Assembly (NCBI RefSeq): GCF_964204865.1
Contig: NC_135255.1
Location: 2,976,001-3,040,000, forward strand
From: Styela clava
Taxonomy: Eukaryota > Chordata > Ascidiacea > Stolidobranchia > Styelidae
Direction: 5' to 3'
DNA: 64,000 nucleotides
Positions 52,090-63,010 of this stretch are shown here, piece after piece. Both the position numbers and the translations under genes were made by a program. The notes under the pieces were generated by a model. That model saw nothing but the letters and a program-made list of their open reading frames with translations. It ran no database searches and was not told where the DNA came from. Every line of letters starts with the position of its first letter. Within the stretch, counting starts at the first letter, position 1.

Positions 52090-54503
52090 GGAAGTAAAAA
52101 TAGAACTAGTTCGAGTCAACCAGTATATGTAGTATACAAGCAAAACGAGCGTGGGGCAAGCAGATCAAGTTTGAAACAAGCACGACAAGTTGTTTTCAAG
52201 ACTGACAAATGTGGGAAAATCAATAGTAGAGTGAGAAAAACAAGATAAGTATGAAACAAACAGGACAAGTGAAAAAAGGAGACAAACAGGTCAAGTGTGG
52301 GACAAGCAGAACAAGTTGTTTTCAATCTTGACAACTGGTGGAAAATCAAGACTAGTGTGAGAACAACAAGGTAAGTTCGAAACACACCGTACTAGTGTAA
52401 AAAAGGGGACAAACAGTTCAAGTGTGAGACAAGCAGGTTAAATGTGACATAAGCATGTGACATAAGCTGGGCAAGTGTTAGACAAGCAGGGCAAGCAAGA
52501 TAAGTGTGACTAAAGCAGGGCAAGTATTGTACAGGCAAGACAAGTATGAGACAAATTTGATTCAATCAGGATAAGTTTGTAAAAAACAAGAAATATGTGA
52601 GTCGAGCAGGACGTATGAGGTACAGGACAAGTGTGGTTGGGACGACCACGACAATTTTGAGTCAAGCTGGACATATGCTGCACAGGCATTAAAATAGTGG
52701 GTGAAGTAGGTCATACTGAATACTGTAACAAGAATGACAAGTTTGAGTCAAGCAGGTAAGATATGGGATGGGATAAACGGGACAAACGTTAGACATGCAA
52801 AATTAGTGTGTGGAAAGCATTACAAGTTCAGAACTCAATGGAGAAATATGGTACAAGCAGGACAAGTGAGGGACTAGCAGAAAATACGTGATAAAAAAAG
52901 GACAAGTGTTTGACAAACAGGACGAGTAGGAGCAAATTTGGGACAAGCAAGATAAGTGTGACTAAAGCATGATAAGTGTGATACATTCGAGGCAAATAAT
53001 TATGAGACAAGTTTGATTCAATCAGGACAAGTTTGGAAAAAGCACGAACTGTGTGAGTCAAGCAGGACAAGTTTGGTGCAGGCAAGACCAGTGTGGGACA
53101 AGCAAGACAACTTTGAAACAAGTAAGACACGTTTGAGTCAAGCAGGAAAAGCGTAAGGAACAGGACGAAGATTAACAACAGCAAAAGTGGGTGACAAGCA
53201 GAGCAAGTTTGAAACAAGCACCAAAAGTTGTTTAAAAACCTGACAAATGTGGGAGGATCAAGACACAATTTAAGTTTGAAACACACAAGACAAATGTAAG
53301 AAGGGGATAACCAGGTCAAGTGTGGGACAGACAGGACCTGTGTGACACAAGCATGACGAGTGAGACAAGCAGGCCATACGTGATAAAAGAAGGACAAGTG
53401 TGAAACGAGTTTGCTGCAAACAAGATAAGTGTGAACTAAGCAAGTTTCGGACGACCACGACAGGTTTGAATCAAGCTGGACATGTGCTGTATAGACAAGA
53501 CAACTGTGGGTCAAGTACGGCATAATAATAAGAAGATATAACTAGAATGACACGTTTGAGTCAAGCAGTGAGAGAAACAAGGTGTGAGAAAAACGGAAAA
53601 ACGTTAGTCATGCAAAAGAAACGTGGGAAAAGCATGACAAGTTCAGACCTTACAGGTGAAATATGATACAAGTAGGACAAGTGTGGGACAAGCAAAACAA
53701 GTTCAAGTCAACGAGTACAAGTGGTATACAAGCAAGACAAGATGTTTACAATTCTGACAAATGTGTGAAAAAGTAGACAAACAGGACAAGTGTGGGACAA
53801 GCAATACAAGTGTGATAAAAGCAAGACAAATTTGGGACAAACAGGACAAAAGTGAGATAAGCAAGCCGATTGTGGTAGAGGACAAACATAAGACATGCAA
53901 AACAAGCGTGTGAAAAGCATTACAAGTTCAGACTATGGTACAAACAGGTCATGGGTGGGACAAGCAGAACAAGTTCGAGTCAACCAGTACAAGTGGTATA
54001 CAAGAAAGACAAGAATCTGACGAATGTGGGGAAATCAAGACAGGTGTGAGAAAAACAAGATAAGTTTGGAACAAACAGGACATATGTGAAAACGTAGACA
54101 AACAGGACAAGTGTGGGAAAAGCAATACAAATTTGGGGCAAACAGGACAAATGTGAAATGAGCAGGGCAATTATGGTAGAGGCAAGACAATTCTGATAAG
54201 CAGGGCAAGTGTGTGACATGAAAGACAAGTTTAAATCAAGCAAAAAAAGACTGGAAAACAGGGTATGTGTGATACAAACAGGACAAGTGTTGGACAAGCA
54301 AGACAAAAATTAAACAAGTTTAATTCAATCACGACACGTTTGAGACAAGCAAATTAAGTGTAACTCAATCAGGTCAAATGTGGTACAGGCAAGACAAGTG
54401 CGGGACAAGCAGGGTAACTTTAAAACAAGTAAAACATTTTGAGTCAAGCAGGAAAAGAGTATGGAACAGGACAAAAGTTAGACACGCAAAACAAGGTCTA
54501 GAC
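52090..54503. repeat. Degenerate minisatellite, block 1
   Basis: The short motif gacaagtgtgggacaagcag and variants recur with a spacing near 15 bp, on top of a longer-range pattern. The phrase 'gacaaatgtgggaaaatcaa' followed by 'gactagtgtgagaaaaac' and 'aagataagtttgaaacacac' returns every several hundred bases. Long frames on the minus strand, such as 52828-53523, arise because the period is close to a multiple of three; they are not genes. Confidence 0.85.
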
Positions 54504-55874
54504 CAGGGGTGGCCAACCTTTCACATACCATGCGCCACGTTTTGAACATATTGTTCCAGATGCGCCGTAGATAAGTTGTATTCCTACGCCTAATGCCCGC
54601 TTCTTGTTGAAATTATATAAATTTATAATACACACACATATATACACACGTATATGTAGTTTTTACAATTTACAACTTCACATGAATAGAAATTAAGTAA
54701 TGAAGTATAATAAATAAAACTGATCAATTTTATTTAAGTACCGCCTTTATGAGACTTTTGCTGCTGTACACAACTGCAAATGTTTACAAACAAAAATCAA
54801 CCTTAATACACGCCTTTACACACACAAGAAGAAACTTTACCAATTAAGTTTACAGAAAACCACTCATTTAGAGAATTACCGAATCACTGAATTAAACACT
54901 GAATGAATAAATTTCAATGACAGCCGCATACATATAGTTAACTCAACGAAAATTCTCGTATCCACGCAAAAATTCGAGCAATTTACGATAAACAGATTAC
55001 GATTGATTACGAAACAGGGAATCATTGTGACACCATGCTTCAAGTGAAAACTACAGCCTTCCTGAAAGTAGGATAAAAACGCATTCTGTCTTATGAGCAT
55101 TACGCAATAAAGCTGTTTTTAACAACGAAGAGAAAAAGGTACGATTAAGAAGTAAAGTTAGGAGTAATATTGTGACAACAGGCCTTTAGTATCAATATCT
55201 ACTCTACTCTACCCTCGATTCTAATTGGCCTTTGCTAATCAGCTGTTTGGCCTAGCGTCGCGTGATTTTACTCCAGGCTTCTTCGAGATTAGTACTTGCG
55301 TCACAGCAAGCGATTTTACGCTTCGCTTTTGTTGACAACGGTCATTTGAAGTTTGGATGAAAAAGATGGTATTTAGTGGTCATTTTCAGCATGTTGTGGG
55401 TTGATTTATAATAATTTTTTTAGGCTTGAGCAATTCAACTGGTTGTTCAATGGTTATTGGGAGATATTTGGGAAGTCTGGGCAATGGAAAATCCATGTTT
55501 CAAGCTGATAAATGACGATTTTCTATTTTTCCAGAAGTTCTGAACTTTTTACTTCAGTAGGGAAAAATAGTAAATTTTACTAATTTTGCTAAAAGTCTAG
55601 AATGAATGTCATAAAGTCCGCCCAAAAGCTAACGTCGATAATCGCCTGTTGTTTCTAATTCCAACAAGCCGTAAGTGAGCGACGTGGAGTAAGGAGAATA
55701 GATTTTAGGTACAATCAAAAGTCACCATGTAATTCGCAAAAAAACGGCTTGGCGTGGAGAAGCCAGGTGCCATTAGCAATTTTGGCATGAAAAGGGTTAT
55801 AAAGATGCAATGCGTCACCTCTAATCATGCAATGCGCCACGTTTGGCGCATGCGCCATAGGTTGGCCACCCCTG
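54504..55874. mobile_element. hAT element with perfect palindromic 8-bp TSD
   Basis: The inverted ends are caggggtggccaacct / aggttggccacccctg. The octamer gtctagac flanks both sides exactly (54496-54503 and 55875-55882). Subterminal 'atgcgccacgtt' words occur near both ends. It is 1371 bp long with only short frames inside, so non-autonomous. It interrupts the minisatellite. Confidence 0.9.
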
Positions 55875-55882
55875 GTCTAGAC

Positions 55883-58166
55883 AAAACAAGTTCGAGTCAA
55901 CCAGTACTAGTGATATACAAGTATGACAAGTGTAGGACAAGCAGAGCAAGTTTAAAGCAAGCAAGACAATTTTTTTTTCAATTCTGATAAATGTGGGAAA
56001 ATTAAGACAAATGTGAGAAAAACAAGATAAGTTTGAAACACACAGGACATGTGTAAACGAGGGGACAAACAGGTCAAGTGTGGGACGAGCAGGTCAAATG
56101 TGACATAAGCATGGCAAGTGTGGGACAACACAACCATGACGAGTGTAGGACAAACATGGGAAACGTGATTAAAGCAGATCAAGCGTAGTGTTGGACAAGC
56201 AGAAGGGTGAGACAAGCAGGACATACAGCATTACAAGTTGAGACATTACAGGAGAAATACCATACAAGCAAAATGAAGTCGAGTCAATCAGTACAAGTGG
56301 TATGCAAGCAAGACAACATTCTGACAAATGTGGGAAAATCTAGACTGTGTGTGAGAAGAAAAAGATTAGTTTGGGACAATCAGGACAATTGTGGGACAAT
56401 CAATACAAGTGTGATAAAAGCAAGACAAATTTGGGACAAACAGGATAAATGTGAGATAAGAAGGACAATTGTGGTAGAGCAAGACAATAGTGACAAGCCG
56501 GGCACATGTGTGACAAGAAAGACAAGATTAAATCAAGTAGCAAAAGAGTGGAAACAGGACATGTGTGAGAGAGGCATGGAGAGTGTAGGACAAACATGGC
56601 ACATTTGGTACAACAAGTAAAAGGTTGAGATTAGCAGGATTACATACAGCATTACAAGTTGAGACCTTACAGGAGAAATACCATACAAGCAAAATGAAGT
56701 CGAGTCAATCAGTACAAGTGGTATGCAAGCAAGACAACATTCTGACAAATGTGGGAAAATACAGACTGGGTGTGAGAAAAACAAGATTAGTTTGGGACAA
56801 TCAGGACAATTGTTGGACAATCAGGATAAATGTGAGATAAGCAGGGCAATTGTGGTAGAGCAAGACAATAGTGACAAGCCGGGCACGTGTGTGACAAGAA
56901 AGACAAGATTAAATCAAGTAGCAAAAGAGTGGAAACAGGACATGTGTGAGAGAGGCATGAAGAGTGTAGGACAAACATGGCACATTTGGTACAACAAGTA
57001 AAAGGGTGAGATTAGCAGGACATGTGTGATGCAAACAGAACAAGTGTTGGGAAAACGAGACAAAAATGAAACATGTTTGATTCGATCAGCATACGTTTGG
57101 GTAAAGCAAGATAAGTGTGACTCAAGCAAGACAAGTATAGTACAGGCAAGACAAGTGTCGGACAAGCTTGGCAACTTTAAAACAAGTAATACACGTTTGA
57201 GTCAAACAGGAAATGCGCAAGGAATATGACAAAGTTAAAACATGCAAAAAAAGTATTAGACAAACAGGACAGGTGTGGGACAAGCAGAGCAAGTTTGAAA
57301 CAAGCACCACAATTTGTTTTCAAGCCCGACGAATGTGGGGAAAATCAAGACTAGAGCGAGAAAAACAAGATAAGTTTGAAACGAACAGTACGAGTGTAAA
57401 TAGGCGGGGCAAACAGGTCAAGTGTGGGACAAGCAGAGCAAGTTTGAAACAAGCAAGACAAGTTGTTTTCGATCCTGACAAATGTGGGAAAATCAAAACT
57501 GGTGTAAGAACAACAAGGTAAGTTCGAAACACACAGGACTAGTGTGAAAAAGGAGACAAACAGGTCAAGTGTGGGACAAGCAGGTCAAATGTGACATAAG
57601 CTGGACAAGTGTTGGACAAGCAGGACAAGTGCAACTAAAGCAGAGTAAGTGTGGTACAGGCAAGACAAGTGCGGGACATCGGGCCAACTTTAAAACAAGT
57701 AAAACACTTTTGAGTCAAGCAGGGAAAGAGTATGAAACAGGACAAAAGTTAGACATGCAAAACAAGGTCTACTCTAGACAAAGCGGTGGGGCAAGCAGAA
57801 AAATTTCGAGTCAACCAGTTTTAGTGGTATACACGTAAGACATGTGTAGGACAAGCAAGGCAAGTTTAAAATAAGCAAGCCAAGTTGTTTTCAATCCTGA
57901 CAAATGCGGGAAAATCAAGACTAGTGTGAGAAAAAGGAGATAAGTTTGAAACACACTACTTGTGTAAACAAGGGGACAAACAGGTCAAATGTGACATAAG
58001 CAGGTCAAATGCAGGACATGTGTGAGACAAGCATGGCGAGTGTAGGACAAAATGGGAAATGTGATACAAGCAGATCAACAGTAGTGTTGGATAAGCAGAA
58101 GGATGAGACAAGCAGGACATGTGGGATAAAAGAAGGACAAGTGTTGGACAAGCAGCAGTTGGACAA
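55883..58166. repeat. Degenerate minisatellite, block 2
   Basis: The array type is as in block 1. It includes a direct duplication of about 420 bp: 'acatacagcattacaagttg' starts at about 56220 and again at about 56642, and a diverged third copy is at about 61162. From about 57380 on, the sequence recurs at 63010 onward almost unchanged. The many frames on both strands are repeat-derived. Confidence 0.85.
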
Positions 58167-58870
58167 GCAGGTACACGACGGTCAGAAATGCAATAGAAGC
58201 CCAGATAGAGAAGTTCTGGTACCGTAACACAGCGCGGTGACACTGAACTAACTCGTAGCTGTCAAAAGCTCGAAAATCCAAACAAATATAAGAGATTAAA
58301 AGATGAAACTTGGCAGGTGGGTAGAGTTGTGTTTCTTCTAACCACCTTTGAAGGTTTCGCGTTTCTACATCTAAAAGAGGGGGAATAGGGGGTGCGCATT
58401 TCCAATACGTCGATTATATCTTTGTCAACTAATTTGCGACTATCGTGTTTTTGTCTGTTTGATTGCTGTGATGTGGTGCTTTGTTTATAATTTAACGAGT
58501 TTTGTTCGAAATAACCGTGTTCTTAAAATATATGACGGTCAGAAATGCAATTAGAAGCCCAATGTTTTTGAAGATAGAGAAGTTCTGGTACCGTAACACA
58601 GCGCGGTGACACTGAACTAACTCGTAGCTGTCAAAAGCTTGAAAATCCATACAAATATAAGAGATAAAATGATGAAACTTGGCAGGTGGGTAGAGTTGTG
58701 TTTCTTTCAACCATCTTTGAAGGTTTCGCGTTTTTGCCTTCTAAAGGAGGGGGAATAGGGGGGTGCGCACTTCCAATACGTCGATAATATCTTTGTCAAC
58801 CAATTTGCGACCACTGTGATTTTGTCTGTTTGATTGCTGTGATGTGGTGCTTTGTTTATACAGGTACTGG
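58167..58870. repeat. Direct repeat, about 367-bp unit, two copies
   Basis: The string 'gacggtcagaaatgcaatta' or its variant starts at about 58167 and about 58534. Both copies run through 'gttctggtaccgtaacacag', 'gatgaaacttggcaggtggg' and 'gtgatgtggtgctttgttta'. A third, partial copy begins at about 63808 as part of the 5630-bp-offset duplication. I do not recognise the family; it is inserted in the minisatellite. Confidence 0.75.
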
Positions 58871-59254
58871 TAAGTCACCGCATGTGATTTTTGGGGAATT
58901 GTTCTGCGTGTCCATATATTTGAGCATTGCTCTCTTGTTCTTACTCAAAACGTCTCTCTGATATCTCGGCTCAACATTCCGGGTATAATCTTATGACTTT
59001 GGTGGAGATACAAACGTGGCGATAAATGTACGCAATAGAAATAAAAGTCAAATTAAAAAATCTTTTAGAAATAATAATTCCGGCTGCGTGTGCAGCTGCC
59101 AGAATGCAACGTTTTAGCATAGTTTCGCGGCGATGCAAGGGGTATTTCAATAAAAAATACAAAACAATTTTGATTTAAAACAAGCTCTTGTTTTGAAACA
59201 CAATGTTTTTTTTTAGAATTGATAAAAAAACAAAACCCTAATTGTGGTAGAGGC
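58871..59254. other. Unassigned sequence between repeats
   Basis: No gene or known element is recognised here. The last roughly 15 bases (attgtggtagaggc) belong again to the minisatellite motif. Confidence 0.4.
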
Positions 59255-60471
59255 TAGAGATGTACCGATGTATCGGTATCGGGTATCGGCAATATCGGCC
59301 ATTTTTTCGGTATCGGCCATGTATCGGTATCGGTAAGATTAGGGCCGATATTTCCGATATATTTACCATTTTGATATGGTCCAGAATGTTTTAAAAGATA
59401 AGTTGGAATACTACTTTTTAATTTATTTTTTGTCTGGAGAGATCGTGAGCTATGAGCCATACATGTCCCACCCTCGCGATAGAATAGGATTCACGTGTTT
59501 TTAGCTATTTATCAGCCAAACTAGCTCAACTAATTTGGCTATTTTCGCTGTCAAATATTTATATTGACATTTTTAATATTACATAGTAATTATGAAGAAA
59601 TATATCAACACATCACATAACAAAAAGCAACTAGGCACCCAGTTTTAAATCATACAGTGGAATTGGGGTCCCTATTAACGGCACATAGACTTTTGGCACG
59701 GGTATAAATTTTGACTGTTTGTCGTCAAGTATGAGTGTCATTTAGTCCGTCGACATCGATAAACTAAATTCCGACACAACTATCCCTCTACGCAGGTATT
59801 AAATTTAATTTTGTTTAACTACACAATTACTTTATAGATATATTAGCATGGCCGCCTAGCCCTAGACTGTCTCAAAATATATGATAGCAATTGTAAAATA
59901 TTATAAAATAGTAAAGTAAAAAAACATCCTCGACGGTTATGGGTAATCCTCCTTTTTGTCGGTGCTGATTGATAGTCTTTCATGTTGGCTTTGACTTCTT
60001 GCTTCGACGATTACGATTAGCCACGAAATAAAAAACTTGTAAAATGCTTTTAATTTGAACGTAGGACGGCGGCGCTAGAATGTGTGGGCGATATTCGATA
60101 TTCTTTTAAACACGAATAACGATATTCGAGGATCGCGATATTAACATTAAATTCAAATTGGACACCGAGATTACTAGCGTTACTGTACAATGTATCTTAA
60201 TCAGTTAAAGCAAACACCAAACATTAATTTCATATTATGTGATATATCTTTTTTTTCGTTCTGAAATAATGTGTACTATGAGCAACGCTCAAAGACCATT
60301 GTTTCAACCCGTCTGCCTTACACAGCACACCTAATTAGGTTATAATCACATAGTATCGGTATCGGAATATCGGTAATATCGACATTTTTGTAGTATCGGC
60401 GTATCGGTATCGGCGTTTTTAGCTGGTATCGGATCGGTATCGGCGACAAAAGTGGTATCGGTACATCTCTA
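59255..60471. mobile_element. hAT element with tagagatgtaccgat ends and 8-bp TSD
   Basis: The left end is tagagatgtaccgat and the right end is atcggtacatctcta. The octamer gtagaggc flanks both sides exactly (59247-59254 and 60472-60479). Many 'gtatcggtatcgg' words lie near both ends, typical subterminal repeats. The interior of about 1.2 kb is AT-rich without a transposase frame. It is inserted in the minisatellite. Confidence 0.85.
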
Positions 60472-60479
60472 GTAGAGGC

Positions 60480-61780
60480 AAGACAATTGTGAGGAGTAGG
60501 GCAAGTGTGTGACAAGCAGCAAAAGACTAGAAAACAGGACATGTGTGAGACAAGCATGACAAGTGTCGGACAAACATGGCAAATGTGATACAAAAAAGAC
60601 AAGTGTGGGACAAGAAAAAGAGTGAGAATAGCAGGATATGTGTGATACAAACAGGAAAAGTGTTAGACAAGCAAGACAAAATGAAACAAGTTTGATTCAA
60701 TCATGATACGTTTGGGACAAGCAAGTTAAGTGTGACTCAAGCAGGTCAAGTGTGGTACAGGCACGACAAGTGCGGGACAAGCAGGGGAACTTTAAAACAA
60801 GTAAAACAATTTTTAGTCAAGCAGGAAAAGAGTAAGGAACAGGACAAAACTTTGTCATGCAAAAGGTATAGACTCTAGAGAAGAGGTCTAGTGTGGAACA
60901 AGCAGAACAAGTTTGAAACAAGCAAGACAAGTGTTTTCAATCCTGACAAATGTGGGAATATCAAGACTAGCGTGAAAAAAACAAGATAGATTTGAAATAC
61001 ACAGGACATGTGTAAATAAGGGGACAAACAGTTCAAATTTGACTTATCATGGCAAGTGTGGGACAACACAACCATGACGAGTGTAGGACAAACATGGGAA
61101 ACATGATACAAGCAGATCAACCGTAGTGTTGGACAAGCAGAAGGGTGACACCAGCAGGACATACAGAATTACAAGTTCAGACCTTATAGGAGAAATACCA
61201 TACAAGCGTGGGACAAAATAAGTTCGAGTCAACCAGTACAAGCAAGACAAATGTGGTGAAATCTAGACTGGGTGTGAGAAAAACAAGATTAGTTTGGGAC
61301 ATTCAGGACAATTGTGGGACAAGCAATTCAAATGTAATAAAAGCAAGACAAATTTGGGACAAACAGGATAAATGTGAGATAAGCAGGGCAATTGTGGTAG
61401 AGGCAAGACAATTGTGACTAGTAGGGAAAGTGTGTGACAAGAAAGACTAGTTTAAATCAACCAGCAAAAGACTGGAAAACAGGACATGTGTGAGACAAGC
61501 ATGGCAAATGTGATACAAACAAGGCAAGTGTGGGACAAGTAAAAGAGTGAGACTAGCAGGATATGTGTGATACAAACGAACAAGTGTTGGACAAGCAAGA
61601 CAAAAATGAAACAAGTTTGATTCAATCAGGATACGTTTGGGACAAGCAGGTCAAGTGTGGTACAGGCAAGACAAGTGCGGGACAAGCACGGCAACTTTAA
61701 AACAAGTGAAACACTTTTGAGTCAAGCAGGAAAAGAGTAAGGAACGGGACAAAAGTTAGACATGTAAAACAAGGTTAGAC
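60480..61780. repeat. Degenerate minisatellite, block 3
   Basis: The array continues in the same motif. Phrases such as 'acaagtttgattcaatca' and 'cgggacaagcacggcaactt' also occur near 54310-54420 and 57070-57180, showing higher-order repetition. Confidence 0.8.
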
Positions 61781-63010
61781 TAGGCCTGGGCAAGCTACGG
61801 CCCGCGGGCCGCATCCGACCCGTAGCAACGTTTCATCCGGCCCGCGAGTAGATTACTACATTGAGATACTTACTTTTTTTATTTACATATAAACTATACT
61901 TTGAGGGCAAATTTCATTAATGTAATAGAAATCAGCGTTTTGGTAGCTTTGTTATTTTTAGATTAGACTATAGTACCAACTCCTATCTGTAGTCATCTTC
62001 GTTACAACGATCAGCGCTCGTTTTTGCACGTGATCACTGAACAACAGAGTAATCGAAGCGTGAATATTGCGCGCATAATTTTGATAAGTCGCGTTTTGAT
62101 TCGTGTCCTAATTAGGAGGGATACATTTAGGCTAGTCAGCTCTCCGATACTCAGCGTTTCAAGTATTGTAGCAGTAGTGGTATGTAGATAAAGTGTTGAA
62201 TTGCGCCCAGCTATTTTATTCTTTGTTTATCCTTTTATTTATGTAACTAGAACTCTAGCGTCAATTCTAAACCTGTGCTGGTTTATACAAAGTTGCAGAA
62301 TGTCAGGCGATAACAAGGAAAAAAAAGTTGACACAGAATGCAGAGTTTTTAAAAAAAGTTGGACAGCCAAGTATTCATTCACCGAAGTAGACGGAATAGC
62401 TGTTGTCTGGTTTGCGAGGAGAAGATCGCGGTTCTCAAGGTTTTTAATTTAAAAAGGCATTTTGAGACAAAGCATGCAAAAAATACAAAAATCTAAGTAA
62501 TAATGAAATGGCACAAACAGCGGAGAGTATGGCAGCAAAGCTACAAAAACAGCAAAGTTTTTCACACGACTCCATGCGTCTAATGATGCAGCTGTCATGG
62601 ACAGTTTTGTAATAGCTCACAAAATCGCTCAAAACAGCAAACCATTTTCTGAAGGGGAGTTCGTCAAAGAATGTTTAGTAGAGACTGCAGCAATTGTTTG
62701 TCCTGATAGAACAGATGCGTTTAAACAAGTTCCGCTATCGAGAAGAACTGTCACCAGAAGGGTCGAGTGTAACGCAGGAGATTTGAGAGATCATTTTATT
62801 CATTATGTCAAACAATTTGACTTCTTCACTTTAGCGTTAGACGAGAGTTGTGATGTACGCGACACTGCTCAGTTGCTTATTTTCATTCGTGGCATTACTT
62901 GTGATTTTAAAATTACTGAAGAATTAGCTGCAATTAGGCCAATGAAAGGAACAACAACAGGTGCAGATATTTTTAGCGAGGTAGATGCATCCATGGATGG
63001 TCCGGCATCC
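61781..63010 (+). mobile_element. hAT transposon, 3' part missing
   Basis: The left end tgggcaagctacggcccgcg with a following gggccgcat is a common hAT terminal sequence. Subterminal 'cggcccgcgag' follows. A transposase pseudogene starts at 62300. There is no matching right end before the minisatellite resumes at about 63011, so the element was cut by the same junction that begins the duplicated array block. Confidence 0.75.
62300..63010 (+). pseudogene. hAT transposase, N-terminal part, frameshifted and truncated
   Basis: The product resembles GTF2IRD2/ZBED-type hAT transposases. The start is MSGDNKEKKVDTECRVFKKS. A BED-type zinc finger follows in a shifted frame (CLVCEEK, then LKRHFETKH). 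From 62597 a long frame reads AQNSKPFSEGEFVKECLVET, SRRTVTRRVE and FTLALDESCDVRDTAQLLIF; the last is the conserved catalytic-region block with the Asp. At least two to three frameshifts lie between 62400 and 62600. The frame then runs into minisatellite at about 63010 after GTTTGADIFSEV, losing more than half of the protein. It is not functional. Confidence 0.85.

Noticed and set aside
52828..53523. A 231-codon minus-strand frame rich in Cys, Leu and Ser
   Set aside because: It lies wholly in the short tandem repeat, whose period is near a multiple of three. Similar frames occur all over the array in several phases.
52090..58160. CRISPR-like array of short repeats
   Set aside because: There are no constant-length spacers, the units are degenerate and contiguous, and the context is eukaryotic.
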